Positions 59,401-64,000 of a stretch of 64,000 nucleotides of DNA are shown one piece after another; positions within the stretch are counted from its first letter, which is position 1, and each line of letters opens with the position of its first letter. The notes beneath the pieces are model-generated. The model worked only from the letters and a program-made list of their open reading frames with translations. It did not search any database and had not been told where the DNA came from. This stretch comes from Cladocopium goreaui (Eukaryota; Sar; Dinophyceae; Suessiales; Symbiodiniaceae), in assembly GCA_947184155.2 (NCBI GenBank), contig CAMXCT020000313.1, forward strand, positions 593,472-657,471, given 5' to 3'. Both the position numbers and the translations under genes were made by a program.

Positions 59401-61774
59401 TAACATAGCCATGGAAAATCAGCATGTTTAATAGGTAAACCATCTAAACATAGGCCATTTTCCATGTTAAATAGCCAGAGGGTAAATCTCCATGTTCAAT
59501 CACTTTGATGTCAATCCTTATACGCATTAAATATCATTTGCACAATATATGACCATGTGTCACACACAAAAAAAAAATGTGGTTCGCATGTTCTTTATCT
59601 CCAAATCCCACGATTCAAAAAAAAATGTTCCGAAGGTTGTAAGCTTACAGTTTGCCCATGTTCAAATAGATGAGCTCCATGATGTCCAAAAATTATTGTT
59701 CCATATTATTCAATATATTGTTTCCATGTTTTTATTTTGGAGTTCTGGCACAGTGCGGTCCAGGCACCCATAATCTTGGCAATGGTAAAGAGTGCCGCAA
59801 AGCACACACCCAGCGTCATCAATCCAATCCTGGGGGAGGGAAACCGGAAATTGAAACTATTGGAAACTGGATTATATACCATTAAGGTACCAGTTCATCA
59901 AGCACAGAAATTGTGGTTAATATACTGTTAATGATGATGGTTAATGATTTATATACCATTATATACTATTATATACTATTATATGCTATTTTCATACCAT
60001 TGTAACATGATATACCGATGTTTAAATTTTGCTACCCCGTGTTCCCATGGCAAAAGCATAAGGGACGAGTCCTTTTCTGAAAACTTCCTCATCCCCAGTG
60101 AAGCACACAGATTGACCCCTGTTGTGTGTTTATTCCAAAACCAACTGGAGTGAATATGAGGGGAAAAATGCACTATCTAAAAACACAAAAAAAAATCCAG
60201 GGGGTTGCTTAAAAATGCTGGATACTGCAGATACCCAAGTCACCATGACGACTGGATGATGACTGGTGTCCCCATGGCCCCCATGGCTCAACCTCCATAG
60301 AAAAACCCTTGGTTCATCCCAAGCGTCTCAGCAATCCGGCAAGGTTTGAACGGATAGAGACCGAACATCGCTAACCTTAGGCCGGGTCGGGTCGCATGGC
60401 CAGCTGCTAGTTGTCATCATGGATATCTTAAGGGATACATGTCAAAACCCAGAAACATACTACTGTAATAGAAAATCTATATAGAATCAACATAACTAGA
60501 GACATACTACTAGAGACATACTGTAGTTATGTTTAACATGCTGCAAAAAACAAAAATGTTTATTTACCCTGTTTCATTTGGGGATGTGGAGCCGCTGTTT
60601 CAAAAAAAAACTCTGGAGTCTGTGGAGTTGACCTATTTCGCTACAGTTCCTGTCCAGCCACCCTTGCTGTGACATGAAGGTGGTCAGGGGCAAGCAGGAC
60701 CGGATGATGAGGTTCACGGCAATGCTGATGTACCTCTGCAACGAATGGCCCATTGAAGCAGCAAATACGGGGAGCTCATTGAGATCATGACTGGTTGGTG
60801 GTTGACCTACCCCCCTGAAAAATGATGGAGTGAAAGTCAGTTGGGATGATTATTCCATTCCCAATATATGGAAAGTCATAAAATTCCATGGTTCCAGTCA
60901 CCACCAACCAGATGAGGATACCACTGGTTCTGTGGGGAAAAAAACCTGGGATGATGATCGGGGAGATCATAAGAGAGACTGAATCAACATCTTTGGCAAA
61001 TGAAGATGAGCGGCTTAACTATAAAAACATTACCATCTATAAAAACATTACCATCTGACGGTCAACAAAAATGGGGAAAAAAAGTCAAGACATCATCACC
61101 AAAACTAACAAGGGTATGTCAGGGCCACCCAAAAAAAAAACTCCCGTTCGGGTATTTTTGGAGCGGTGCCATCAATAAGATGCATTTGATGTGTTTCCCT
61201 TTCTCTCTCCCTATGAATATATGGTACCTTTATGATCATATATGCATGTAATGGAATTAGTTTGTCCAAAAAAGAATAGCCCATGATATGGCCAGTGAGG
61301 TTTCCAACTACCAGAGGTAGTTTTTCAACCCCTATATCTTTTATACGTAAAATGGTGCTGTTCCACTTCAATTTCCCATGGATTTTTCATGTTGATCCAT
61401 GACTTTCATTGATGTTCCAGGTCTCAGTCTTTTTTGGGGCCAGAAAAAAGGTAAAATGGTGGCTTCACCATCAAAAATAAGGGTCATCTATGGTCATCAA
61501 AAATATCTGGCGGCAGGTCATAACCCATGGAAAAATGGCATGGTGTGCAGGAAAATGTTTCCATCATTTTAATGGGTTCTGATGGAGATCCAAAAATGGA
61601 TCATTAATGGTTTCCATTAATGTTTCGTCATACCAAAAAGATCCAAAAAAATGACGAAATTCATCGAAATTTCACACGGTCCGGACCCATTCTGGTCGTC
61701 GCTTATTTCGACAGGCGATTCAGGGCACCCCAAACTGAAGTTGTTCAAGGCAATGTTCAAAGCGAAGACACTTC
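44373..61774 (-). CDS. TPT/nucleotide-sugar-type transporter of the DMT superfamily, 17 exons placed, 5' end not found
   Basis: This entry covers the gene; exons are listed separately. The spliced reading gives about 320 residues (about 963 bp) over 17.4 kb. Hydrophobic segments occur in the order and spacing of the triose-phosphate/nucleotide-sugar translocator (TPT, SLC35-like) family. In sequence order they are ALNIALNNFSL-GYISIAVNLI, GLMTLGVCFAALFTI, VVICILSLLCGSLNLALAG, DTVAYMSVPATIFLVPFAVL, EKPVPGQWPE, TAFGGNFNKAALVLLTL and IWFAVIGNVIAFS, followed by a soluble tail and a stop. Such proteins exchange phosphorylated sugars or nucleotide sugars across plastid or Golgi/ER membranes; the substrate cannot be told here. 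Phases agree at all junctions except between 50471 and 48733, where an exon is missing. Membrane segments 1-2 are missing at the 5' end. Three donors appear to be GC, known in dinoflagellates. Confidence 0.7.
44614..44649 (-). CDS. Transporter gene, penultimate exon
   Basis: Consensus-like splice sites (CCATGCAG| and AAG|GTGCGT) enclose 36 bp that read EKAKIAAAADEK, phase 0 to 0. A charged Ala/Lys helix after the last membrane segment fits a cytosolic tail. Confidence 0.6.
44710..44820. repeat. Palindromic element, 111 bp (TGGTGCCCC arms)
   Basis: TGGTGCCCCATAGTTAGCTAAGTTGGTTTATAA ... TTATAAACCAACTTATAAGTGGGGGGCACCA, with an inner palindrome CCCATAACTATGG / TAACTATAGTTAATGGG. MITE-like. Confidence 0.7.
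46099..46127 (-). CDS. Transporter gene, exon encoding start of the C-terminal tail
   Basis: Acceptor CTTGACCCAG, 29 bp, donor CCAGC|GTAGAC. Takes phase 1 from the previous exon and ends phase 0: (G)AT then AAREHHDTS. Included because it alone among nearby candidates keeps frame from 46466 to 44649. Confidence 0.45.
46466..46529 (-). CDS. Transporter gene, exon for the last membrane segment
   Basis: Acceptor GGCGACAG, 64 bp reading VIWFAVIGNVIAFSPLPQRL then Q and one base, with a GC donor of consensus form (CAGG|GCAAGT). WFAVIGNVIAFS matches the last transmembrane helix of TPT-type carriers. Confidence 0.65.
47644..47757 (+). repeat. 30-bp tandem repeat (ATTCATCACTATTGAAGTAGGATTTAAGTA)
   Basis: Four copies at exactly 30-bp spacing (ATCACTATTG at about 47648, 47678, 47708 and 47738), nearly identical, inside a transporter intron. 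Confidence 0.95.
47832..47864 (-). CDS. Transporter gene, exon (loop before last membrane segment)
   Basis: Acceptor GTGTGCCGGAG, 33 bp reading VHSLPGSPYIE, phase 0 to 0, GC donor (ATTGAG|GCGCCG). Joined to the next exon it reads LPGSPYIE-VIWFAVIGN. The LPG.PY.E stretch lies where TPT-type proteins have a loop before the last helix. Reading through instead of splicing gives APFREKTMRTL and a stop. Confidence 0.6.
48160..48249. repeat. Family C palindromic element (CCCATAGGATCCATGTATG arms), copy 1
   Basis: CCCATAGGATCCATGTATGG ... CATACATGGATCCTATGGG, 90 bp, with the centre GCTAACATTGGGGGTATATT. Nearly identical copies at 62768 and 63794. Confidence 0.85.
48619..48733 (-). CDS. Transporter gene, exon for membrane segment 9
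   Basis: Acceptor GTTTCTCAG, 115 bp, donor CTGCAG|GTCCGG; one leading base then 38 codons. It includes HLATSLRSATAFGGNFNKAA then LVLLTLTLPFLQ. TSA.T....GN.K.. followed by a hydrophobic helix is characteristic of TPT/nucleotide-sugar carriers (GNVK or GNFNK). The preceding exon must end in phase 2 and was not found. Reading past the donor gives VRGREWAAGFSGG. Confidence 0.7.
49184..49228 (-). CDS. Candidate exon within the transporter interval, role unclear
   Basis: Acceptor AATGACTCCAG, 45 bp (15 codons, phase 0 to 0) reading EYLKNRWFKRPTDTE, donor CTGAG|GTATAA. Splice sites are good but the charged peptide does not fit membrane segment 8 expected at this place. It may be an alternative exon or a chance open stretch. 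Confidence 0.25.
49419..49464 (-). CDS. Candidate exon patch within the transporter interval, role unclear
   Basis: Minus strand: acceptor CCAGTCATCCCAG, donor AATTG|GTGGTC; one frame reads AAGRFSFMLGDPIG. All frames are open. Position between 50471 and 48733 makes it a candidate for part of the missing exon, but the phases do not fit. Coordinates approximate. Confidence 0.2.
50471..50518 (-). CDS. Transporter gene, exon for membrane segment 7
   Basis: Acceptor TTTTTCGCCGTTGCCAG, then VMRIAPGTFALFALSG (16 codons, phase 0) to a donor GGA|GTGTGC. The same frame stays open to a second donor at 50425 (AAAAG|GTCAAT), giving VCGGDGDFQRNWDGK, so the longer exon 50425-50518 is possible. The PGTFALFALSG stretch fits the helix after the EKPVP...LRE loop. 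Confidence 0.55.
50834..50894 (-). CDS. Candidate exon in a transporter intron, conflicts with phase
   Basis: Strong sites (TATTACTCAG| and ATATG|GTAAGATG) enclose 61 bp reading EVKAEVSMSGRSRWNSRAGY plus one base. Inserting it between 52795 and 50518 would break the frame of the next exon. It may be an alternative exon or a decoy. Confidence 0.25.
51340..52216 (+). repeat. 45-bp minisatellite with about 194-bp higher-order repeat
   Basis: About 19 units of GCAAGAGAACCTAGCAGTAG / CGTAGCATGACGTATGTGTG / GAAGT (45 bp, 15 codons). A variant with CCATGCGGTG and an extra AGATAGAAGTGCA recurs at 51601, 51794 and 51988, so blocks of about four units were duplicated as 193-194-bp higher-order units. 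Long minus frames of TARFSCTS type are artefacts. Sits in the transporter intron interval near 50.9-52.8 kb. Confidence 0.95.
52795..52839 (-). CDS. Transporter gene, exon (loop after EKPVP motif)
   Basis: Acceptor CGCCGCAAGAG, 45 bp reading VFNTEDATDFMILRE (phase 0 to 0), GC donor GAG|GCCCAA; or 57 bp to 52783 with a GT donor (TTT|GTTGGC), adding AQGF. It follows the previous exon in frame (GQWPE-VFNTEDATDF). A longer exon from an upstream CTCAG acceptor is open but out of phase. Confidence 0.6.
53674..53802. repeat. Family A palindromic element with duplicated arm
   Basis: ATACCCTCTGGTAATTTAACATAG followed by a second GTAATTTAACATAGC, centre AATGGCCATTTATAGTTGATTTACCCATT, end GTAAACGTTTACCAGAGG. 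The tandem repeat of the arm is unusual. Confidence 0.75.
54822..54868 (-). CDS. Transporter gene, exon with EKPVPGQWPE
   Basis: Acceptor CAGATTTTTCAG, 47 bp, donor CCCGAG|GTGCGC. Takes one base from the previous exon: (G)AT then SLRFLEKPVPGQWPE, ending phase 0. A polar EKP..WPE loop after a hydrophobic helix is seen in related carriers. Another open frame (IEVLGEARAWTMAR) is out of phase with both neighbours. Confidence 0.65.
55692..55761 (-). CDS. Transporter gene, exon for membrane segment 6
   Basis: Acceptor CGGACCGAG, 70 bp reading VYDTVAYMSVPATIFLVPFA then VLL plus one base, donor CTCG|GTGATC. The family has L..YMSP.....LLP at this place. An alternative acceptor at 55796 (TTTCACAG) would add ANSTIFRFRTE but needs phase 1, which the previous exon does not supply. 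Confidence 0.7.
56164..56270. repeat. Family A palindromic element, well-preserved copy
   Basis: TACCCTCTGGTAATTTAACATAACTATGG ... CCATGGTTATGTAAACGTTTACCAGAGGGTA, 107 bp, TA at both ends. Confidence 0.85.
56468..56558. repeat. Family B palindromic element, diverged copy
   Basis: TTGGTGGTTTCAACCCCTCTGAATATTAGTCAGTTGGGGTTACTATTCC ... CTCCAAACCACCAACTAG; the family's internal GTCAGTTGGG and CCTAATATATGGAAAAAT blocks are kept. Confidence 0.7.
57482..57562 (-). CDS. Transporter gene, exon for membrane segment 5
   Basis: Acceptor GCATCAGCAG, 81 bp (27 codons, phase 0 to 0), donor ATGAGC|GTCGCT. Reads VVICILSLLCGSLNLALAGV then LGEMKMS. Joined to the next exon it gives EMKMS-VYDTVAYMSV. In TPT-type proteins the helix after GE..F is followed by a K.LL....S linker to the next helix, which fits. 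Confidence 0.7.
57890..58390. repeat. GC-rich repeat block with TTCGCGAA motifs and internal duplication, intronic
   Basis: Two copies of a GCCTCAC(T/C)TT(T/C)GGAAGCTTGGCTGCT unit preceded by GG.ATTTGGCT(C/G)T (about 58005 and 58125), then GACCCCGGGCCCCCGGGCGG (palindromic) and several TTTCGCGAA motifs at both ends (57900-57930, 58293-58380). GC-rich against AT-rich flanks. The plus-strand frame (WRSLTFGSLAATYDGKGKC) resembles peptides I recall from multicopy Symbiodinium predictions; treated as a transposed repeat lying between exons 58637 and 57562. Confidence 0.55.
58506..58591 (-). CDS. Candidate exon with consensus donor in a transporter intron, rejected from the main chain
   Basis: Acceptor CATTCAACTCCCAG and donor GATCTG|GTAAGAAT are among the best sites in the window. 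Phase 0 reads FDRQCPIICVENMMPQSSMV. It is 86 bp (not a multiple of three), so inclusion between 58637 and 57562 would break frame. Possible alternative exon with a stop-inducing effect, or a decoy. Confidence 0.3.
58637..58662 (-). CDS. Transporter gene, 26-bp micro-exon
   Basis: Acceptor GATGACACCAG, 26 bp, donor TTCTGG|GTCAAT. Takes phase 1 (G+AG = Glu) and reads E-AFEASRFW, ending phase 0. It supplies the E.S.F stretch that precedes membrane segment 5 in related carriers (GE..F..G). Very short, but required for frame. Confidence 0.5.
58851..58916 (-). CDS. Transporter gene, exon after membrane segment 4
   Basis: Acceptor CTACTTCCGAG, 66 bp, donor ATCGG|GTGAAA. With the previous base reads G-SAEKGHSSSNMVLGVAWL then RKS plus one base. 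An alternative donor at CTGG|GTGTGG (earlier by 24 bp) keeps the same phase, so the 3' boundary is uncertain. Confidence 0.55.
59159..59280. repeat. Family B palindromic element, copy
   Basis: CTGGTTGGTGGTTGAGCCTACCCCTTTGAAAAATGATGGACTT ... TTCCAGTCCCCACCAACCAG, 122 bp. Confidence 0.8.
59386..59485. repeat. Family A palindromic element, copy
   Basis: ATACCATCTGGTTATGACTAACATAGCCATGG ... CATTTTCCATGTTAAATAGCCAGAGGGTA. In the same intron as the family B copy at 59159. Confidence 0.75.
59768..59829 (-). CDS. Transporter gene, exon for membrane segment 4
   Basis: Strong pyrimidine-tract acceptor (TTTCCCTCCCCCAG), 62 bp, donor TATGG|GTGCCT. Completes AGG then reads IGLMTLGVCFAALFTIAKIM plus one base. 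The GL..LGV..A helix follows the E.P...L.R stretch of the previous exon, as in TPT-type carriers. Confidence 0.7.
60293..60326 (-). CDS. Transporter gene, 34-bp exon
   Basis: Acceptor GGATTGCTGAG, 34 bp, donor ATGGAG|GTTGAG. In the phase set by its neighbours it reads D-AWDEPRVFLW-R. The phase-0 reading (TLGMNQGFFYG) looks attractive too but does not match either neighbour. The chain SEI-DAWDEPRVFLW-RIGLMTLG is continuous. Confidence 0.55.
60633..60733 (-). CDS. Transporter gene, exon with the SIAVNLIIRSCLP motif
   Basis: Acceptor ATTCGTTGCAGAG, 101 bp, donor AATAG|GTCAAC. Reads YISIAVNLIIRSCLPLTTFM then SQQGWLDRNCSEI. This corresponds to the best conserved stretch of the TPT family (Y.SVSF.Q.IKA..P.FT), which follows the N.SL of the previous exon. 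If the acceptor is two bases earlier the first residue is Arg (RYIS). Confidence 0.75.
60791..60911. repeat. Family B palindromic element, copy flanked by ATGA
   Basis: CTGGTTGGTGGTTGACCTACCCCCCTGAAAAATGATGGAG ... CCAGTCACCACCAACCAG, 121 bp, with ATGA immediately on both sides, a possible 4-bp target duplication. Lies 58 bp upstream of the 60733 acceptor. Confidence 0.8.
61729..61774 (-). CDS. Transporter gene, most 5' exon recognised
   Basis: Acceptor GATCTGGCTGAG, 46 bp, donor TTGGG|GTGCCC. Reads (x)GA then SVFALNIALNNFSL and GG, ending phase 2; the next exon completes Gly to give NNFSLGYISIAV. ..AL.I...N.SL.Y.S... is a signature order in TPT and related carriers (membrane segments 3-4 region). 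Exons upstream, for the first membrane segments, were not recognised. Confidence 0.7.
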
Positions 61775-62767
61775 CTCAGCCAGATCTGAGATCCATATGC
61801 GGATGTAAAAATATATTTCGCATCAAAAGTCACCATCATAAGTCTTGTCTTCCATGTTTTTGGGACAATCATGGTAAAAATGTTGTTGTTTTTATGACAA
61901 ACATGTCGCAAAAAAATGGACGTATCATCCCAGGAGATCCGCCATGGCGATCGAAAAAAGCACCATGGCCTATGCCATTACTATTAGACTTAGACATGGT
62001 GAATACTTAAAAGTAGTAGTACTGGCCAGTACTGGCTCACAGAAAAAGCCATGGTTCATCAATCTATAAATATAACGATCAACGCCGTTCTTCAAAGTGG
62101 TCATTCAACGATCACCATTCGGAGGACTGTTGTACATCTGCCGTTCAGCACAGTTGAGCAAGAAACTCAAAGCTACCTCGTCAGTTAATTCACAATGTCA
62201 TATTAATAATAATATAGTACAATAAGTTATATAATAATGATAATAGTAATAATTAATAATAACTATACATTCAATTGACGAAGATGTGGAGAAACCATGA
62301 ACGTCGCTCTCCAATTTTCCCATGGCCGCGCGACTCGATGTCCATTGTTTTCTACCACTAGGGTCATGGAAGAATTACATGACTCATGTTTCGCAAAATC
62401 AAACATTCAAGATGACCATAATCATATTGTTTAATATCAACTCATATGTTCAATGCTAACATCATAAGCCATCAATCTCTGGTCCCTTGTCTGGTGGTTT
62501 CAACATATGTTTCAACATCTTTCGACGAAAAAGAAAAAAGCGCATCGAAAAAGATATATAAAAAGCATCGCCAAGTTTATCCAAGTTTCCAAAGATGCAA
62601 ATGCTAATGACCTCATTGCATGAAGTGAGTCGCTTCGTTTCAATCCTCGAGTTGTCCGACGAAAAAACCGTCGGAAGACTGCCGAGGTGACCCAGAATTT
62701 TTGAAGAGCAGCGATTTCTACAATCCTGGAGTAGATACGGAATCTTCAAAAAAATCTGTTTGTATAT

Positions 62768-62857
62768 CCCATAGGATCCATGTATGGTATATATGCTAAC
62801 ATTTGGGGTATATTGATGGTAAATGTTACCATATATGGCATACATGGATCCTATGGG
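62768..62857. repeat. Family C palindromic element, copy 2
   Basis: CCCATAGGATCCATGTATGG ... CATACATGGATCCTATGGG, 90 bp, differing from copy 1 at only a few positions (for example TTTGGGG for TTGGGGG in the centre). Confidence 0.85.
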
Positions 62858-63793
62858 TATAGTAAATTGAGAAAAGACCTATAGTAAATTGAGATTCTGG
62901 GAAAAAAAAAGAGTCATAGACTATTTCAAGATTTAATAAAAAACGATTTAACCAAAAAGTGATGCCAAGAACAGAAAATGTGGAAGTAACGAACCTCTAC
63001 CTTGGTCAATCCAGAGAAGAGGCGGGAATGGCTTGAAATTTATGATACCAAAAAAACGAACATGCAAATGTACTTTTTTTTATGTATGAAAACCTATTAT
63101 CAATACTATGAACTATGAACTACCGGGGAGATGTCCAGCTATACCATGCTATGCCCGCTACATCCCGCATACCCTAAATATCATCTAAGCCTGGTACCTG
63201 GCTGAACATCCAAATAGCTGGTAATCATCCCATCTCCGATTGCTACCCATCCGACTGTATCTGTCCGTATCTGTACTGATCAACCAAATTCAACCAGTAT
63301 TGCGCTCAATTGGACATTCTAAAATTGCTGATGGCTACTACAAGTTCTACTATACAATATAGTAGTATACAATGATCCATTTATAGTGAACATTAGTGAA
63401 CTATTTCAATTAAAATTGCTGACCGGAATAGTAAAATAAATGGATCCAATTTTTTCGGCAAATCATGAAATCTCTGGCACATCACAACGCAACGCAGCTG
63501 GATGCTGCCGAAAGACTTGTACGGAGTATAATACCTCGATGTGTGGAATCCCAATGGTGATGTTGGGTCACTGAAGTAAGTGACATTTTTGGAGTTACGA
63601 ATGGAAGGGGTGCCCTCTGTCTCTATGTCTTCAGATCAGATTTTCAGATGAGTTTAGTCTGGTTCAACAGGGAAATGTCGGCCAATGGGATGAGAAAAAT
63701 TGCCACTTTCATGGGGAAAATGAGGACAGTGTCCTCGGCGAATAAAAAGAGGGATCCATAGGGATCCTATTCTCAAAGCCATGTAATTATAAT

Positions 63794-63882
63794 CCATAGG
63801 ATCCATGTATGGTATATATGCTAACATTGGGGGTATATTGATGGTAAATGTTACCATATATAGCATACATGGATCCTATGGG
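63794..63882. repeat. Family C palindromic element, copy 3
   Basis: CCATAGGATCCATGTATGG ... CATACATGGATCCTATGGG, 89 bp. About 1 kb from copy 2 and nearly identical to it. Confidence 0.85.
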
Positions 63883-64000
63883 TAATCCATGTGTAGATCA
63901 TAGATCCGAAACACTGTTATGATCTTCAATTCATCCACATCAGAAAACGCCGAAAAGGGTATCTCAAAATTGGAGCTATATCCAAACGGTGGCACAAAGC

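Larger units (their letters stand above)
61800..64000. other. Upstream flank of the transporter gene; no confident exon
   Basis: Minus-strand patches at 63650-63735 (KVAIFLIPLADISLLN after a GCCGAG acceptor) and 62560-62730 (IVEIAALQKFWVTSAVFRRF after a CTACTCCAG acceptor) might be 5' exons, but neither has a clear donor or a phase match. 62190-62270 is AT-rich. Two family C palindromes are at 62768 and 63794. Confidence 0.3.

Noticed and set aside
60040..60100. Minus-strand exon reading KGLVPYAFAMGTRG after TTTTCAG
   Set aside because: Lies between 60293 and 59829, which already join in phase; inclusion breaks the frame.
60370..60400. Minus-strand micro-exon reading GHATRPGL
   Set aside because: Splice sites are plausible, but 60633 joins 60326 in phase without it and inclusion creates a stop.
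1..64000. tRNA, rRNA, snRNA or spliced-leader genes
   Set aside because: Looked for cloverleaf-like, 5S-like and spliced-leader-like sequence by eye; nothing convincing, though a covariance search would be needed to exclude them.

Overview
The window looks like nuclear DNA of a dinoflagellate, most likely a Symbiodiniaceae or related Suessiales species. Four things support this. There is a decayed copia-type retrotransposon carrying a GGPPCRT-type DNA-methyltransferase-like module. Candidate exons are very small (26-180 bp), sit in long AT-rich introns, and use weak or GC splice donors. Tandem arrays are abundant, and from memory several of them (72-bp, 94-bp, HRRFYTQ-like, SHLHIF-like) are of the kind that give spurious predicted proteins in Symbiodinium genomes. 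There are no bacterial-style operons, and almost every long open frame is an artefact of tandem repeats. The genus is an inference; no marker gene is present.

Layout. 1-7.4 kb: broken copia polyprotein on the minus strand, running from a C-terminal membrane tail (275-421) through RNase H, reverse transcriptase, integrase, the methyltransferase-like module and a gag-like 5' part. 8.5-9.1 kb: two phase-compatible minus-strand exons ending a gene of unknown function. 10.1-21.7 kb: minisatellites (16, 72, 16, 45, ~150 bp), long-period diverged repeats, and two dispersed repeat families shared between 10-12.5 kb and 21.1-21.7 kb. 19.7-20.3 kb: GC-rich patches that may be exons. 22.3-43.0 kb: isolated minus-strand exon-like islands with good splice sites, probably one or two genes I cannot identify, separated by simple-sequence and MITE-filled introns.

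44.4-61.8 kb: the main gene, found by reading exon by exon on the minus strand. Seventeen exons are placed, and all but one of the junctions keep reading phase. Together they encode about 320 residues of a multi-pass drug/metabolite-transporter superfamily protein that resembles the triose-phosphate/nucleotide-sugar translocator (TPT, SLC35-like) family, ending in a soluble tail and a stop at 44373. The 5' exons (first membrane segments) and one exon near transmembrane segment 8 were not found.

Superimposed on the right two thirds (21.8-63.9 kb) are several families of short palindromic elements. One ~105-bp family has about 14 copies, a ~105-120-bp family has 4-5, and a ~90-bp family has 3 nearly identical copies. 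The first two have terminal repeats that read CTG|GT...CCAG, so they carry possible splice sites in both orientations and are candidates for introner-like transposons. All exon calls were made by eye, without alignment or RNA data.
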